Notes under the pieces: model-generated
Database searches by the model: none
Seen by the model: the letters and a program-made list of their open reading frames with translations, nothing else
Told to the model about the DNA's origin: nothing
Shown here: positions 5,661-6,860 of the stretch, piece after piece
How the letters are laid out: each line of letters opens with the position of its first letter
How positions within the stretch are numbered: position 1 is the first letter of the stretch
Translations under genes and position numbers: made by a program
Source of the DNA: Micropepsaceae bacterium
GTDB taxonomy: Bacteria > Pseudomonadota > Alphaproteobacteria > Micropepsales > Micropepsaceae
Assembly (NCBI GenBank): GCA_025450355.1
Contig: JANWHR010000253.1
Span: 1-6,860, forward strand
Length of the DNA stretch: 6,860 bases
Direction of reading: 5' to 3'

Positions 5661-6860
5661 ATGAGGACTTTCGTGGCCGGATGTTTCGCGACATCCGTCC
5701 TGATCGCCGGGATCATTCCGGCGGCCGCTCAGCAGGATGCGCGCGCCATCCTGCAGGCCGCCGACCGCGCGGTCGGGGCAACCAAAGTGAATTCGATTCA
5801 GTACACCGCCACCGGACGGCTCAGTTATATCGGGCAGAATTTCACGGTGACGGACGACTGGCCGCGTGTGGACCTGAAAAGCTACGCGATGACCATCGAT
5901 TATCCGAGCAAGTCCGAGCGTCTGGATTACACCCGCGTGCAGGGCAACAATCCGGCGCGCGGCGGCGGCGCAGGCTTTCCGATTGTCGGCGAACAGCGCG
6001 CGCAGGAGATGGTCAACGGCAACACGGCGTGGAACATCAACGCCCAGGGCCGGCCACAGACCGTGGCGGGCGACGATGCGGAATCACGCCAGTTCCTGAT
6101 GTGGGTCAGCCCACACGGCTTCATCAAGGCCGCACTGGCGTCGCCCAATGTCAGCGAGTCGGACCGCTATTTCACCGGCACGCCGGGGCGCACGCTGCAT
6201 GTCGTCGGATTCACCCTGGGCAAATACCGCGCCACGGGTGAATTCAACGATCAGAACATGCTGGAACGCGTCGTGACCTGGATTCCAAATCCGATGATGG
6301 GCGATATGCAGGTCGAAATCCGCTACAGCGATTATCGCGACATCGGCAACGGCATCAAAATGCCGTACCACATTCACGAACATCAGGGCGATCATCCGCT
6401 CGTCCGCGGCATGAACTGGATGGATATCCAACTCTCGGATGCCAAAGCCAATGTGGCGAACGCCGCCACCCCGGTTCCCGGCAATATGGCGCCCCCGCAA
6501 AGCCAGGCCGTTCGCTCGCAGAAGCTTGCCGACGGCGTCTGGTACATCGGCGGCGGGTCACACAACAGCGTGGCTGTCGAGATGGACAATTACATCACGC
6601 TGATCGAAGCGCCGCTGGATGACGCGCGCACCATGGCGGTGATCGGAGAAGCCAAACGGCTGATCCCGAACAAGCCGATCCGCTACGTGGTCAACACGCA
6701 TCATCACTGGGACCACTCGGGCGGACTTCGCGCGGCCTATGCCGAAGGCGCCACCATCGTCACCAACGAGATGAACAAGAACTTCTATGAGCGCGTCATC
6801 CTTGTTCCGCAATCCCGCACGCTGAGCCCGGACCGTCTGTCGATGGAGCCGTTTGCTACG
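5661..6860 (+). CDS. Exported MBL-fold metallohydrolase with long N-terminal domain, cut by right edge
   Basis: The first 400 codons are visible, with no stop before the edge. Residues 1-23 form a Sec-type signal peptide (MRTF, hydrophobic core, AAA before QQD), so the protein is probably periplasmic. Residues about 25-285 form an extension rich in beta-forming, aromatic and polar stretches, with helix DARAILQAADRAVGA at 26-40. It vaguely recalls LolA-like lipoprotein-carrier folds, but I do not recognise a family with confidence. A Pro/Gln-rich linker (271-283) follows. The MBL domain begins near 286 with the typical LADGVWYIGGGSHNSVAVE opening (289-307). The zinc motif THHHWDHSGG is at 346-355 (H347, H349, D351, H352). 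The later His/Asp ligands lie beyond the window, so the enzyme subclass and substrate cannot be given. The domain opening is more like generic exported MBL hydrolases than a true beta-lactamase. Confidence 0.88.
   Translation, partial: MRTFVAGCFATSVLIAGIIPAAAQQDARAILQAADRAVGATKVNSIQYTATGRLSYIGQNFTVTDDWPRVDLKSYAMTIDYPSKSERLDYTRVQGNNPARGGGAGFPIVGEQRAQEMVNGNTAWNINAQGRPQTVAGDDAESRQFLMWVSPHGFIKAALASPNVSESDRYFTGTPGRTLHVVGFTLGKYRATGEFNDQNMLERVVTWIPNPMMGDMQVEIRYSDYRDIGNGIKMPYHIHEHQGDHPLVRGMNWMDIQLSDAKANVANAATPVPGNMAPPQSQAVRSQKLADGVWYIGGGSHNSVAVEMDNYITLIEAPLDDARTMAVIGEAKRLIPNKPIRYVVNTHHHWDHSGGLRAAYAEGATIVTNEMNKNFYERVILVPQSRTLSPDRLSMEPFAT

Noticed and set aside
5661..5684. Lipobox-like VAGC at residues 5-8 of the MBL protein
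   Set aside because: Only four residues precede it, too few for a lipoprotein signal; the hydrophobic core follows the Cys and a normal AAA cleavage site comes later.
5555..6241. A 228-codon open frame on the plus strand overlapping the MBL gene
   Set aside because: It is a shadow in another frame: Arg/Gly-rich with no domain, while the MBL frame has a signal peptide, a consensus Shine-Dalgarno and the zinc motif.

Overview
The window is GC-rich and densely coding, with no stretch over about 115 bp lacking a gene. The short (type 2) ArgC, the COX15/CtaA-type haem A synthase with its long loop before the first conserved His, and the TauE/SafE permease that starts with the residues MEIYLPVA all point to an alphaproteobacterium. 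This is inferred from family resemblance alone; no rRNA or tRNA is present to confirm it.

Left part (1-3609, minus strand): four genes in one direction, transcribed from argC at the right towards ctaA at the left: argC (arginine biosynthesis), a TauE/SafE-family permease, ltaE (low-specificity threonine aldolase) and ctaA (haem A synthase, cut by the left edge). The gaps are 66, 8 and 56 bp, so they are probably one operon. The permease/aldolase junction is tight enough for translational coupling.

Middle part (3610-4750): a 114-bp divergent spacer with two small GC-rich hairpins separates argC from a plus-strand DUF805 membrane protein. This gene meets a minus-strand isoprenylcysteine carboxylmethyltransferase-like (ICMT/PEMT) membrane protein tail to tail, with a 20-bp overlap of coding sequence.

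Right part (4751-6860, plus strand): two genes with very strong Shine-Dalgarno sequences and N-terminal export signals. The first is a phosphonatase-like HAD hydrolase with an unexpected twin-arginine-like signal. The second is an MBL-fold metallohydrolase with a roughly 285-residue extension before its MBL domain, cut by the right edge just after the first zinc motif. They are separated by 102 bp that holds an extended -10 promoter candidate.

Most of the window is ordinary housekeeping content. The best candidate for something little described is the exported HAD plus extended-MBL pair. I see no CRISPR array, mobile element, phage gene or RNA gene.
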